From Propionispora vibrioides (GTDB taxonomy: Bacteria; Bacillota; Negativicutes; Propionisporales; Propionisporaceae), in contig NZ_FODY01000006.1 in NCBI RefSeq assembly GCF_900110485.1, forward strand, positions 1 through 64,000: 64,000 nucleotides of DNA, given 5' to 3'. Shown in pieces: positions 34,025 to 42,530 of this stretch (position 1 is its first letter; each line of letters begins with the position of its first letter). Both the position numbers and the translations under genes were made by a program. The notes under the pieces are model-generated. The model made no database searches. It was not told the origin of the DNA and saw only the letters and a program-made list of their open reading frames with translations.

Positions 34025-34792
34025 ATGGTCGAAAGAATTGAATATATACTGAATAAACTAGATGAAACCGGCGTACTAAATGTGAATGAATTGGCTGAAG
34101 AGCTCAAAGTGTCTTCGGCAACTATTCGAAGAGATTTTGCGGATCTCGAAATACAAAGAAAATTGAAGCGAATCCCGGGAGGCGCTATTAAGCCACTTGA
34201 CAGTTCTATTGTTACATTAGATTCAGATTTAAGAATGGCCAGTAAGCTACAATTGAATAGTTCCGGTAAAAAAATGGTATGTGAAATGGCTTGTAAAGAG
34301 GTTCGTGATGGCGAGTGTATTTTTATTGATGCAGGAACGTCAACGGTGCATATGTTCAAATTACTACAAGATCGCCTTATCACCATTGTGACGAATAATT
34401 TTTTGCTCTCATCTCAGATTACACCGCCAATTACAGCTCGCATTATCGTTGTAGGTGGATTATATTTGGCAGACTATGCACTGACATATAGCTCTACCGC
34501 TATCAATGAAATACAAGGTTACAATTTCGACCGTTGCTTTATCACTTGCGCCGGAGTTGATATCCACAAGAATTTCTCATACTCCACAGAAATTGAAACG
34601 AGAAATCTCAAAAACCTTGTATGTCAGAGATCTAAGTACCGCTATTTACTGCTTGATCAATCAAAGTTAGATACGATTGGATTTTGCACCTTAGAACCGC
34701 TGACCTCTTTTGATACTGTTTTCTGTGATCAAAAAAGAGAAGACATGGAATATCCGGATAATTTCCGCTTTTACCAGTCAATTTCGAATTGA
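34025..34792 (+). CDS. DeoR-family regulator of locus 1
   Basis: A 255-residue regulator with an N-terminal DeoR helix-turn-helix (about 5-58: VNELAEELKVSSATIRRDFADL) and a DeoR sugar-phosphate-binding C-terminal domain (about 75-235: CIFIDAGTST, TNNFLLSSQI, VVGGLYLADY). Divergent from GRE-1, so probably its repressor with a phosphorylated intermediate as inducer. ATG at 34025 follows AGGAG; the longer frame from 33995 lacks a site. Confidence 0.85.
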   Translation: MVERIEYILNKLDETGVLNVNELAEELKVSSATIRRDFADLEIQRKLKRIPGGAIKPLDSSIVTLDSDLRMASKLQLNSSGKKMVCEMACKEVRDGECIFIDAGTSTVHMFKLLQDRLITIVTNNFLLSSQITPPITARIIVVGGLYLADYALTYSSTAINEIQGYNFDRCFITCAGVDIHKNFSYSTEIETRNLKNLVCQRSKYRYLLLDQSKLDTIGFCTLEPLTSFDTVFCDQKREDMEYPDNFRFYQSISN

Positions 34793-35189
34793 CAATTATC
34801 ATTTTCAACTTTATACATTCATATCTATTTAAGAGATTGTGAAAGGTGAGAGGAGCAAGAATTATGCACAAGGTCTTAATAAAAGCACAAAAAACCTTTG
34901 TATGATCCAAGAGATAACTCTGGATAATACAAGGGCTGTAATGATATTCCCCTTCTTTTTTTATTATCTTTATTAGCAATGAGCAACCGAATAACAGATT
35001 CTCACAGTTTAATTGAAGACATCTCCATGTCCTTTCTGGTTTAAATTTACGTGAGAACTAAGTCATAACATAGAATGGGGGGATTACCCCTATTTTTTTA
35101 CATTTATTCTTTGTTAGAACGAATTGTCCTTACTTGACGACCGTCTAATTGCCTCCGCCAAGAGTGGCACCTTCAATTTAAATCCGGCG

Positions 35190-35560
35190 AAGTGTTCCTA
35201 CATCGGCTTAATCCAAGGTAAGGTCAGGCGGCAAGGTTCCGTCCCGGCCCATACCGAAGAGTATCCTCGCTATCACGGCTTGAGCCGATATCGCGCAGGT
35301 CAGACTGGCCAGGTTGCCGATCCAGAAGTATAGCGGCTGCATATAATCAGCCTGAAGCTACAGAGACATCGAAAAACCCGTATTAGGATTGGCAATCTCC
35401 TTCCAGCTTGACGGCCAGGCAATTTGGCAAAAGTAGGCAACCAGTAATTCCTCTGGTCGGCAGCCACCAACAACCACTCGACCGACCGGGTCCTTAACAC
35501 AGTGGAGACACAGGCTTCCGGCACATCGGAACTTCAGTCGTTGACGGCGGCGGCTCAGTA
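35190..35560 (-). pseudogene. Remnant of an APC-family amino acid permease
   Basis: One minus-strand frame reads LYFWIGNLASLTCAIS followed by VIARILFGMGRDGTLP, the typical helix 8 and RxxxxMGRDGxLP loop of APC permeases. Stops and frame breaks surround it, and the rest of the ~450-residue gene is missing. Confidence 0.6.
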
Positions 35561-35934
35561 TTTTTTTTGAATACGGTCAGGACAAAAGTGCAGCAACATT
35601 CTTTTTGAATGGCACTGCTTTCATTTCATCGCCCACCTTTAACATTTCACAATAATTAACTCAATTCTTCTAACAAAATCTAGCCAGCTTGATTAATGCA
35701 TTGAGCAAAAGCACCAAGGACATCGGCGACGTGGACATCCCGCCGATGTCCTGAAAAAATAACTGGCAAATAAAAGAGGACTCGGTGCGGCCGAGGGCTT
35801 ACTGCCACATCCGAAAAATAGCCTCGCACACAGTTGTATCGGCGCACCAACGCGAAGGGATGGCAGGGAACATTCCCGACCATCCCTTCGTAAAACAACC
35901 GGCCATTTTTTTGTCCTTCAAAACTTTGATTTAT

Positions 35935-35972
35935 AACAAAAAACGGCTTTCAGCTTATGCTGGCGCCGTTTT
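35935..35972 (-). terminator. Terminator of the mannose-type PTS operon
   Basis: On the minus strand AAAACGGC...GCCGTTTTTTG with an inner CAGC/GCTG pair, 57 bases after the EIID stop. Confidence 0.75.
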
Positions 35973-36028
35973 CTGTGACAAAACCTGCTTCTAAAATTCA
36001 ACCATAGTATTTATCAGCTAAATCATAC

Positions 36029-36847
36029 TTAGATAATTCCCATAACTGATAAAGCTCCTCCAAAGATAAAAATCAGTCCCATTATCTTTACAACAGATAC
36101 TTGCTTTTTTGTAAGTAAATAATAGATTAAAAAGGTAGTGAGTAAAGGTAAAATGCCAGGCATAATTCCATCCAAAAGCTTCTGCAAAGACACTATCGTT
36201 TGCCCATTATAGGCTATTTTAGTAGATACGCTGACAAAACTTGCCGTTAACCCACCTATTACAGTTAAACCCAAAACTGATAATACTTCTGTGAATTTTT
36301 TAATTCCTCCACTAGCTAAAAGGGAAGAAATTGCTCCAGTCCCTAATTCATAGCCCTTTTTAAACAGCCACCAAGAAAGGCCGGTAATAATTGCAACATA
36401 ACTTATAAAAAAGAAAATTGGACCGAAAACATTTCCGGCTTGCGCCATGCTTATACCGATACTGAGCAGAATGGTATTTAGCAAACCTGCAACCATTGAG
36501 TCACCAATACCGGCGATAGGCCCCATCATCCCTGATTTAACCGAATCAATAGTCTCTTCAGAAATATCACTGCCATTAGCTTTTTGCTCTTCTAAAGAAG
36601 TGATAATCCCCTGTACTATCGTACAAGATTGGGGTTCACTATTAAAGAATTTCAAATGCCGTATTAACCCTTCTTTATATTCCGTACTATTACTGGCCAA
36701 TTTTTTTATCGCTTTTTCCATACTCAAAGAAAAAGCTACATTTTGCATTCGTTCCCAGCTCCAACAAACCGTATGATAATGAAACCAGGTAATCCATACG
36801 TTAAAAAGATCTCTCTTACTAAGCTTTTTAGTCTGATTATTATCCAT
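36029..36847 (-). CDS. PTS mannose-family EIID component
   Basis: A 272-residue membrane protein of the ManZ type. The N-terminal amphipathic part has WITWFHYHTVCWSWERMQN and the GPIAGIGDS loop; membrane helices fill about 125-270. With EIIC it forms the channel for a hexose or amino sugar. Last gene of EIIA-B-C-D, 2 bp after EIIC. Confidence 0.9.
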   Translation of the reverse strand: MDNNQTKKLSKRDLFNVWITWFHYHTVCWSWERMQNVAFSLSMEKAIKKLASNSTEYKEGLIRHLKFFNSEPQSCTIVQGIITSLEEQKANGSDISEETIDSVKSGMMGPIAGIGDSMVAGLLNTILLSIGISMAQAGNVFGPIFFFISYVAIITGLSWWLFKKGYELGTGAISSLLASGGIKKFTEVLSVLGLTVIGGLTASFVSVSTKIAYNGQTIVSLQKLLDGIMPGILPLLTTFLIYYLLTKKQVSVVKIMGLIFIFGGALSVMGII

Positions 36848-36849
36848 AA

Positions 36850-37620
36850 TTATGCAATCTCCTCATTTTTATTTCTCAAATAAAGAACTACAAAAGCTAA
36901 GGAAATTCCAATAACAGACAAGGGTACAATACTAATTTTCAAAACAGCAACCATAACAAACCCAATCAAGAAAAAAGACCAAAGGCTAAATTCATTGATC
37001 ATCATTTTCAAGAGTAGCGCCATCCCGATGGCGGGCAAGATGCTTCCGATTGTACCTAATGCCGTAGTTAACCAGGCCGGAATTAATGCTGATAAATTAT
37101 TTCCATAAGCAGCACCAAAATAAACGACTAGAAATGCCGGTACAAACCGTAAGGCAAAGCCAAGTAATTGAGGGAGAAAAATACCGGCAAACCTCATTTT
37201 CGCCAGACTGCCTTCTGCGGCATACTTATCTACCATATGAACAAAAAACACATTGATTGTTGAGAAGGCATTCCAGGCAAATACCCCGATTAAACCAATA
37301 GGTACTGCCAGGGAAACCGCCACTTGCGGGGATGAATTAGTAATCATAGCGAGAGCCGTTCCAATAAATCCGGCAAAATTTAAATCCGCAGCCATGGCGC
37401 CCCCCGGCGAAATAGCCCCCAGGAAAACCATGTTGATAGTAGCACCAATGATCATGCCCGTTTTTACATCTCCCAGAATTAACCCGACCAAGGTTCCCGC
37501 CACCAAGGGACGTCCGATTCCATACCAGCCACCGGTTGCTCCCAAAAGCCACGGCGTATGAATGGCCCCCAAATAAGTGACTAGACCAATTAAAACTGCC
37601 TGCAATAACGATACTTCCAT
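36850..37620 (-). CDS. PTS mannose-family EIIC component
   Basis: A 256-residue membrane protein of the ManY/AgaC/SorA type with about eight hydrophobic segments and the motifs GRPLVAGTLVGLILGDVKTG and INMVFLGAISPGGAMAADL. Substrate-specific part of the transporter; substrate not deducible from sequence. Confidence 0.9.
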   Translation of the reverse strand: MEVSLLQAVLIGLVTYLGAIHTPWLLGATGGWYGIGRPLVAGTLVGLILGDVKTGMIIGATINMVFLGAISPGGAMAADLNFAGFIGTALAMITNSSPQVAVSLAVPIGLIGVFAWNAFSTINVFFVHMVDKYAAEGSLAKMRFAGIFLPQLLGFALRFVPAFLVVYFGAAYGNNLSALIPAWLTTALGTIGSILPAIGMALLLKMMINEFSLWSFFLIGFVMVAVLKISIVPLSVIGISLAFVVLYLRNKNEEIA

Positions 37621-37634
37621 CAGAAACTCCTCCC

Positions 37635-38111
37635 TTATATTCCTTTTATGTTTTTAAACAAAACTTTTTCACCGTCAGGCACCAATTGGAAATAAATGTG
37701 TAACCCTTGACTATCCAAATAGCGAAGAGCCTCCCATTCTTCATTTAGTAAATAAGCATTCTTTGCTACCATTTTTGCTCCCGGTTTGGCACTCATGGGA
37801 CCGATATTCAATTCACCCAGAGTAACTCCATTTTCACATAGTTTTCTTACGGTTTCGGGTGTTTTGAAAATAAGCATGACCTTTTCATCGGTATTTACAG
37901 CTTCATTAATCTTTTTGGTTCCTTCTTCGACTGTGCAAATATTCAAGGTAACGCCCCGCGGTGTGGCCATTTTCAGAATTTCTAAGGTAAACATATCTTT
38001 GGCAACCTTGTCATCAACAATAATTACCCGTTTGCATCCCATGCTTGGAATCCAGGTTGTTTGAACCTGACCGTGAATCATTCGATCATCGACTCTGCAA
38101 AATACAATCAT
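37635..38111 (-). CDS. PTS mannose-family EIIB component
   Basis: A 158-residue cytoplasmic IIB protein (PTSIIB_sorb). The phospho-His lies in RVDDRMIHGQVQTTW at about residue 14. NIGPMSAKPGAK is the conserved loop after the active site. Transfers phosphate from EIIA to the incoming sugar. Confidence 0.9.
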   Translation of the reverse strand: MIVFCRVDDRMIHGQVQTTWIPSMGCKRVIIVDDKVAKDMFTLEILKMATPRGVTLNICTVEEGTKKINEAVNTDEKVMLIFKTPETVRKLCENGVTLGELNIGPMSAKPGAKMVAKNAYLLNEEWEALRYLDSQGLHIYFQLVPDGEKVLFKNIKGI

Positions 38112-38124
38112 TTTCTCACCTCCT

Positions 38125-38526
38125 TTACTTTCCTAATAAGCTATCTAATGAAATTTTTTCAATAGATTCCTTACCATTTTTCATAGCGGTATCGGCAATT
38201 TCATTTAGGCTCAAACACTCTCTATTCATTAATGCTTCAATTACCACGCTGAGATTCATCCCCGTTACCACTTTAAATTTACAATTCCTAAAAACAGAAA
38301 GACTTGCATTAAAAGGACTTCCGCCTTTTATATCGGCCAATAGGATGATCTCTTCCTTTTGTATCTGCTCTGCAATCGCCTTAATTCTTTTTTCAAATGT
38401 CTCAATTCCGTCATCGGTAAGACAAACAGCATGCACCCCTTCCATATCACATCGCAAAATCATCTTAGCTGAACTAACAAGAGCCTCAGCTAAAGGACCA
38501 TGGCTCACTAAAACAACCTGTACCAA
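38125..38526 (-). CDS. PTS mannose-family EIIA component
   Basis: A 133-residue IIA-Man domain with the phospho-His in LVSHGPLAEAL (residue 9) and LADIKGGSPFNAS. TTG start with AAGGAG ahead. First gene after the sigma-54 promoter; EIIA and EIIB are separate proteins as in Lev/Agu systems. Confidence 0.9.
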   Translation of the reverse strand: MVQVVLVSHGPLAEALVSSAKMILRCDMEGVHAVCLTDDGIETFEKRIKAIAEQIQKEEIILLADIKGGSPFNASLSVFRNCKFKVVTGMNLSVVIEALMNRECLSLNEIADTAMKNGKESIEKISLDSLLGK

Positions 38527-38578
38527 GACTTATTCTCCTTTCTATCCCCACATTTTAAGATCGTACACTCATTTATTA

Positions 38579-38594
38579 TGCAATTACCATGCCA
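38579..38594 (-). promoter_or_regulatory. Sigma-54 promoter of the mannose-type PTS operon
   Basis: On the minus strand TGGCATGGTAATTGCA fits the -24/-12 consensus (TGGCAC-N5-TTGCA) with one mismatch and exact spacing, about 53 bases before the EIIA start. Confidence 0.75.
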
Positions 38595-38667
38595 TATGAC
38601 TTATCAAAAAAAACCTTATATTCTCTATGGTTTAAGACTACACATTTAACCCAAGCCAAACCGCACA

Positions 38668-38683
38668 TGTCACACACATGACA
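38668..38683 (-). promoter_or_regulatory. Candidate upstream activator site
   Basis: Inverted repeat TGTCA-N6-TGACA, about 75 bases upstream of the sigma-54 promoter, the usual place for a LevR-type enhancer-binding protein. Confidence 0.55.
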
Positions 38684-38814
38684 CAGATTGCATCCGGTAC
38701 AAGCGTACTAAGTTGAAAGGCAAAGCCTATTATACACTTCCCCCTAACAGGCACAAAAAAATATGGCCAAAGAACTTTTGCATGTCTTCTTTGGCCACAC
38801 CGTACTCACTCCTA

Positions 38815-39690
38815 TTAACTAATCTTTATACTATATTGACAGCAAAATTCTTCTCCCATCTCCAGCCTTTGCATTCCTTCTTTATCTTTAAATATCTTTC
38901 TCTCATTCCTATTGTCGGAAACTCCATACCAAGGTTCAATGCAAATAAAAGGAGCTCCTCCATTGGGTCTTGACCATATTCCCAGGTAGGGAAACCTCGC
39001 AAAGTCTATTTGTATGACCTTATCAGACTTTTGACTTTTTAACGCAACTGACTTGGATTTTAAATTTTTTAGAATAATTGCGTCTTGTCTAAACAGCTCT
39101 GCCGTCAGGGGAAGAGTATCACTATCCTGCAAAATTTCTTCGCACTCACCCGACAACAGTCCCTTATGTAAAAGATAGCGGACTGTTGTCTCCTGCGCCG
39201 AAAACTTCAGATAATAATCCTCCCACCGTTCTCCGGCACCTAGCGGACACCGAAAGGCAGGATGAGCACCAATCGAAAAATAAATGGTTTTATCATCTTG
39301 GTTAATTACTTTATATTCTATGGACAATACATCATCTTGTAATGTGTAGATAATGAAAAGCTCGAATTTACCCGGATATTTTTCCAATGTTTTGCTGTTA
39401 AAAAGCAGCCTAAAAACAGCCTTTTGCGAATTTTGTAAAACAATTTCAAATTCCATGTCTCGGGCAAAGCCATGCTGGGACAATTGATAGGTCTGACCGT
39501 CAAGTTCATATTGGTTATTGATTAATTGTCCCACAATAGGAAATAACACAGGAGCATGCCTGCCCCAATAACCCGGATCAGCCTGCCATATATATTCAGT
39601 TCCATTTTGTTTCAATTGCAGACTGCACAGTTCAGCACCCAAACTTTTAATACAGGCAATTACCTTCTGTGTCTCAAGCTTAACTAACAT
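38815..39690 (-). CDS. Aldose 1-epimerase-family protein
   Basis: A 291-residue galactose-mutarotase-like beta-sandwich protein (LacX/YihR-like). The catalytic-type residues are visible in RHAPVLFPIVG, LSQHGFARDM (His), FSIGAHPAFRCPLG (His) and FICIEPWYG (Glu). It equilibrates alpha and beta anomers of a free or phosphorylated sugar. Separated from the PTS by the sigma-54 promoter, so it belongs to the upstream nanE-GRE-2 unit. Confidence 0.82.
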   Translation of the reverse strand: MLVKLETQKVIACIKSLGAELCSLQLKQNGTEYIWQADPGYWGRHAPVLFPIVGQLINNQYELDGQTYQLSQHGFARDMEFEIVLQNSQKAVFRLLFNSKTLEKYPGKFELFIIYTLQDDVLSIEYKVINQDDKTIYFSIGAHPAFRCPLGAGERWEDYYLKFSAQETTVRYLLHKGLLSGECEEILQDSDTLPLTAELFRQDAIILKNLKSKSVALKSQKSDKVIQIDFARFPYLGIWSRPNGGAPFICIEPWYGVSDNRNERKIFKDKEGMQRLEMGEEFCCQYSIKIS

Positions 39691-39746
39691 AGTTTGCCAC
39701 CTCTTGTTTATTTACAAATTAATTTTTATGACCATAAACATACGTT

Positions 39747-40397
39747 CTAGAAGAACCCGCCTAGATACTCCTTTACTTCAAATAAATTCGCACATAACTT
39801 ATAGGCAAATTTCTTTATTTCAGCGTCCGGTTCTTTCAAATCCGGTACATGAATCCCCATCATTCCGCCACGATAAGCCGCCTCTATGCCAGCTTGAGAA
39901 TCTTCCAAAACAAGGCATTTCACTGGATCGGCCTTGAGTTCTTCTGCTGCCTTTAAGAATATTTCAGGATCCGGCTTTGAATTTGTTACATCATCGCCAC
40001 AAACTATCACCTGAAATTTCGTCCTTAAGCCCGCCATCTCTAATAAATAAATCGCTTTTTTTCGATTCGAAGAAGTTGCCAACGCTAGTTTACAACCCTG
40101 TTTATCCAAAAAATCCAGCAATTCATATGCTCCGGGTTTGACTGACACGCCATTCTCACGTATTGACCTAAACATAACAGCATCTTTATGCTCCCGAATT
40201 GTCGCTATTGGAAAATCCTCGCCATATAGTTTAACAAGCATGTCATTAACCATGGTAGGCTTTCTCCCGGCTAACTGATTGTATATGTCCGCTTCCATGC
40301 TATATCCAAATTCGCCCATCACTTTTTTCCAGGAGATAAAGGACGCTCGTTCTGTATCAAGCAACGTTCCATCCATATCAAAAATAATACTTTCCAT
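39747..40397 (-). CDS. HAD-family beta-phosphoglucomutase/phosphatase
   Basis: A 216-residue HAD hydrolase. Motif I is FDMDGTLLDTE, motif II LALATSSNRKK, motif III Lys and motif IV LVLEDSQAGIEAA; a helical cap lies at about 15-85. Such proteins are sugar phosphatases or beta-phosphoglucomutases. ATG at 40397 with AGGAGG 10 bases ahead is preferred to the TTG next to the site. In this operon it may dephosphorylate or isomerise the PTS product. Confidence 0.82.
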   Translation of the reverse strand: MESIIFDMDGTLLDTERASFISWKKVMGEFGYSMEADIYNQLAGRKPTMVNDMLVKLYGEDFPIATIREHKDAVMFRSIRENGVSVKPGAYELLDFLDKQGCKLALATSSNRKKAIYLLEMAGLRTKFQVIVCGDDVTNSKPDPEIFLKAAEELKADPVKCLVLEDSQAGIEAAYRGGMMGIHVPDLKEPDAEIKKFAYKLCANLFEVKEYLGGFF

Positions 40398-40559
40398 TTC
40401 GCTACGCAACCTCCTTTACATATTTTATTTTATAATAAAAATTGCTCCAGCTCATACGGGGACCAGTTTTTATTTTTGTTATATATTGTCATGTTACATC
40501 GTGATGATGGTAGATTAACAGGAGTGGCCATTTGACTGATCTATTATTTAACAAACACA

Positions 40560-41528
40560 CTAGAGAGTTACTGCCAAAAACTCACAATGACCAGTTACTG
40601 TAAATGCATCATCTTGAGCAGGAATAAAGATGGTTTCGCCTTTCTGAAAATTTAATGTTCCCGAAGTGCCGCGTAATTCAGCCTTACCGTCCAAGCAGAT
40701 CAAAGCTATAAAGCTTTCCTGGCTACTGCAAAATCGCACTGTACTATCGACACGATAGCGATAGGTATTAAAATAACGACATGAACGCAGCAACTGAATA
40801 ACAGCCTCAGATGTTGTAGATAAAGTCAGTTCTGGATCAGTATTCAGTATTCCGGGTTCTACATCGGCAACATCCAGTGCTTTTTGGAGGTGTAACGACC
40901 GCTTATTACCATTGACATCCAAACGATCAAAATCATATAGTCTATAGGTTATATTTGAGCATTGTTGTATTTCGCAAATTACAATTCCTTTGCCAATAGC
41001 ATGAATTTTGCCCGCTGGGATAAAAAATACATCCCCTTTGTGTACAGGAAGTTTTCTCAGCACTGTATCTATTTCGCCTCTCTGAATTGCGGTTCTTAGT
41101 TCCTCTTTAGTCACCATTTGATTAACGCCCACATATAAACATGCTCCAGGCTCATGCTCAAGGATTACCCACATTTCTGTTTTTCCGCTATCACCCTCGT
41201 TTGCTCTCGCATAAGCATTATCAGGATGTACCTGAATGGAAAGTGTGTCTTTTGCATCAATGAACTTAATTAAAATAGGAAGTTTATTACCAAAGCACTT
41301 GGCTTTTAGTCCAAGACATCCTACTCCTACTTCCTTTATATAAGCCTCTAATGTATAGCCGGAATAAGAGCCGCTGGCAATAGAAGATTGTCCATCTTCA
41401 TGTATAGATAACTCCCAGCTTTCTGCGATAATATCCTTTTCACTTTGTTTACCATATTGCGTTCCTAGCTTAGTCCCACCCCAAAGATAATCTTTATACG
41501 CCGGTAACAGTTTTACAGGTTTATACAT
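40560..41528 (-). CDS. manA: Class I mannose-6-phosphate isomerase
   Basis: A 322-residue type I phosphomannose isomerase of the short Firmicutes form. Zinc ligands lie in LSIQVHPDNAYA and SGKTEMWVIL, and the later VFFIPAGKIHAIGKG supplies the last His. Interconverts mannose 6-phosphate and fructose 6-phosphate. ATG at 41528 follows AAAGGAGG; the longer frame has no site. It directs a mannose-type intermediate into glycolysis. Confidence 0.87.
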   Translation of the reverse strand: MYKPVKLLPAYKDYLWGGTKLGTQYGKQSEKDIIAESWELSIHEDGQSSIASGSYSGYTLEAYIKEVGVGCLGLKAKCFGNKLPILIKFIDAKDTLSIQVHPDNAYARANEGDSGKTEMWVILEHEPGACLYVGVNQMVTKEELRTAIQRGEIDTVLRKLPVHKGDVFFIPAGKIHAIGKGIVICEIQQCSNITYRLYDFDRLDVNGNKRSLHLQKALDVADVEPGILNTDPELTLSTTSEAVIQLLRSCRYFNTYRYRVDSTVRFCSSQESFIALICLDGKAELRGTSGTLNFQKGETIFIPAQDDAFTVTGHCEFLAVTL

Positions 41529-41600
41529 AAGTAATACCTCCTTTTTATCATTTTCAAAAAAAAAGAACCGCAAGCGGCTCCTTCTCTCAACGCAAATTCC

Positions 41601-42515
41601 CTATCCACCGATTCTCACAGCTAAACCTTTCGCCTTTCCAATTTCACAGAAGGGAACCAGTTCTTCATTTTTTAACATGGGAAGCTCATCCTTATAAGGA
41701 TACTCCAAACCAAGTTGGGCAAACTTACTCTTACCTAATGTATGATAAGGTAAAAGATGAACGGTGGATATGTTATTCTCCAACGCTATTTTATATATCC
41801 CGTCAATAGTATCCTGATTATTGTTAAAACCGGGGACCACCGGAACACGCAATATAATCATTTCCGCCTTCTGCTCGGCTGCAGCCTGCAGATTCTGCTT
41901 TATCAGACTTAAATCGCCGCCGGTAAATTCTTTTAGTATGACCGGATCGCAATGCTTGAGGTCGAATAAGAACTGATCAACAAGGGGAATCGCTTGGCAA
42001 AATTGCAAAGGATTAACCTGCCCCGTCGTCTCAACCGCTGTGTGCAACCCTGCCTCTTTACTCTCTCGCAAAAGAGCCAATGCACCTTGAAACTGAAAAA
42101 AAGGCTCGCCACCGGATAATGTTATGCCTCCTCCGGAGTTACGGTAGTAATCATGATCCCGCATAACAATACGCAGAATCTCAGAAGTAGTCATAACCTT
42201 GCCGGCGAGATAAAGTGCGTTATGGGGACAGACTTCGACGCATGCACCGCATGTAGTACATGCCCTCCGGTCAATGTTTAACCGATTATCCGAAAGCTTG
42301 ATTGCGTCAACAGGGCAAACCGACGCACACCGGCCACATGCCACGCATTTAGATTTAATGTACATCAACCTGGTCTCAATGTGCCAGGATTCCGGATTGG
42401 CACACCATGGACAACGCAATGGACAGCCTTGCAAAAATACTACCGTACGGATACCGGAGCCATCATGAATGGCAAACCGTTCTATATCAAATACACGCAC
42501 CAATTGACTACTCAA
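41601..42515 (-). CDS. Glycyl radical enzyme activase 2 (radical SAM)
   Basis: A 304-residue activase with the SAM cluster CX3CX2C in GCPLRCPWC, two full ferredoxin-type cluster motifs (CVACGRCASVCP and CTTCGACVEVCP), and GGGITLSGGEPFFQ. It creates the radical on GRE-2, which ends 16 bp upstream. Two extra clusters are the usual state for dehydratase-type activases, in contrast with activase 1. Confidence 0.92.
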   Translation of the reverse strand: MSSQLVRVFDIERFAIHDGSGIRTVVFLQGCPLRCPWCANPESWHIETRLMYIKSKCVACGRCASVCPVDAIKLSDNRLNIDRRACTTCGACVEVCPHNALYLAGKVMTTSEILRIVMRDHDYYRNSGGGITLSGGEPFFQFQGALALLRESKEAGLHTAVETTGQVNPLQFCQAIPLVDQFLFDLKHCDPVILKEFTGGDLSLIKQNLQAAAEQKAEMIILRVPVVPGFNNNQDTIDGIYKIALENNISTVHLLPYHTLGKSKFAQLGLEYPYKDELPMLKNEELVPFCEIGKAKGLAVRIGG

Positions 42516-42530
42516 TTACATCACTCGCTA

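Larger units (their letters stand above)
34793..36028. other. Gene-poor stretch with debris
   Basis: Holds a hairpin (CCTTTGTAT...ATACAAGG, 34898-34945), the permease remnant at 35190-35560, an 11-bp hairpin GGACATCGGCG / CGCCGATGTCC near 35726-35759, a second hairpin (GCGAAGGGATGG / CCATCCCTTCG, near 35850-35890) and the terminator of the mannose PTS operon. No intact gene recognised. Confidence 0.5.
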
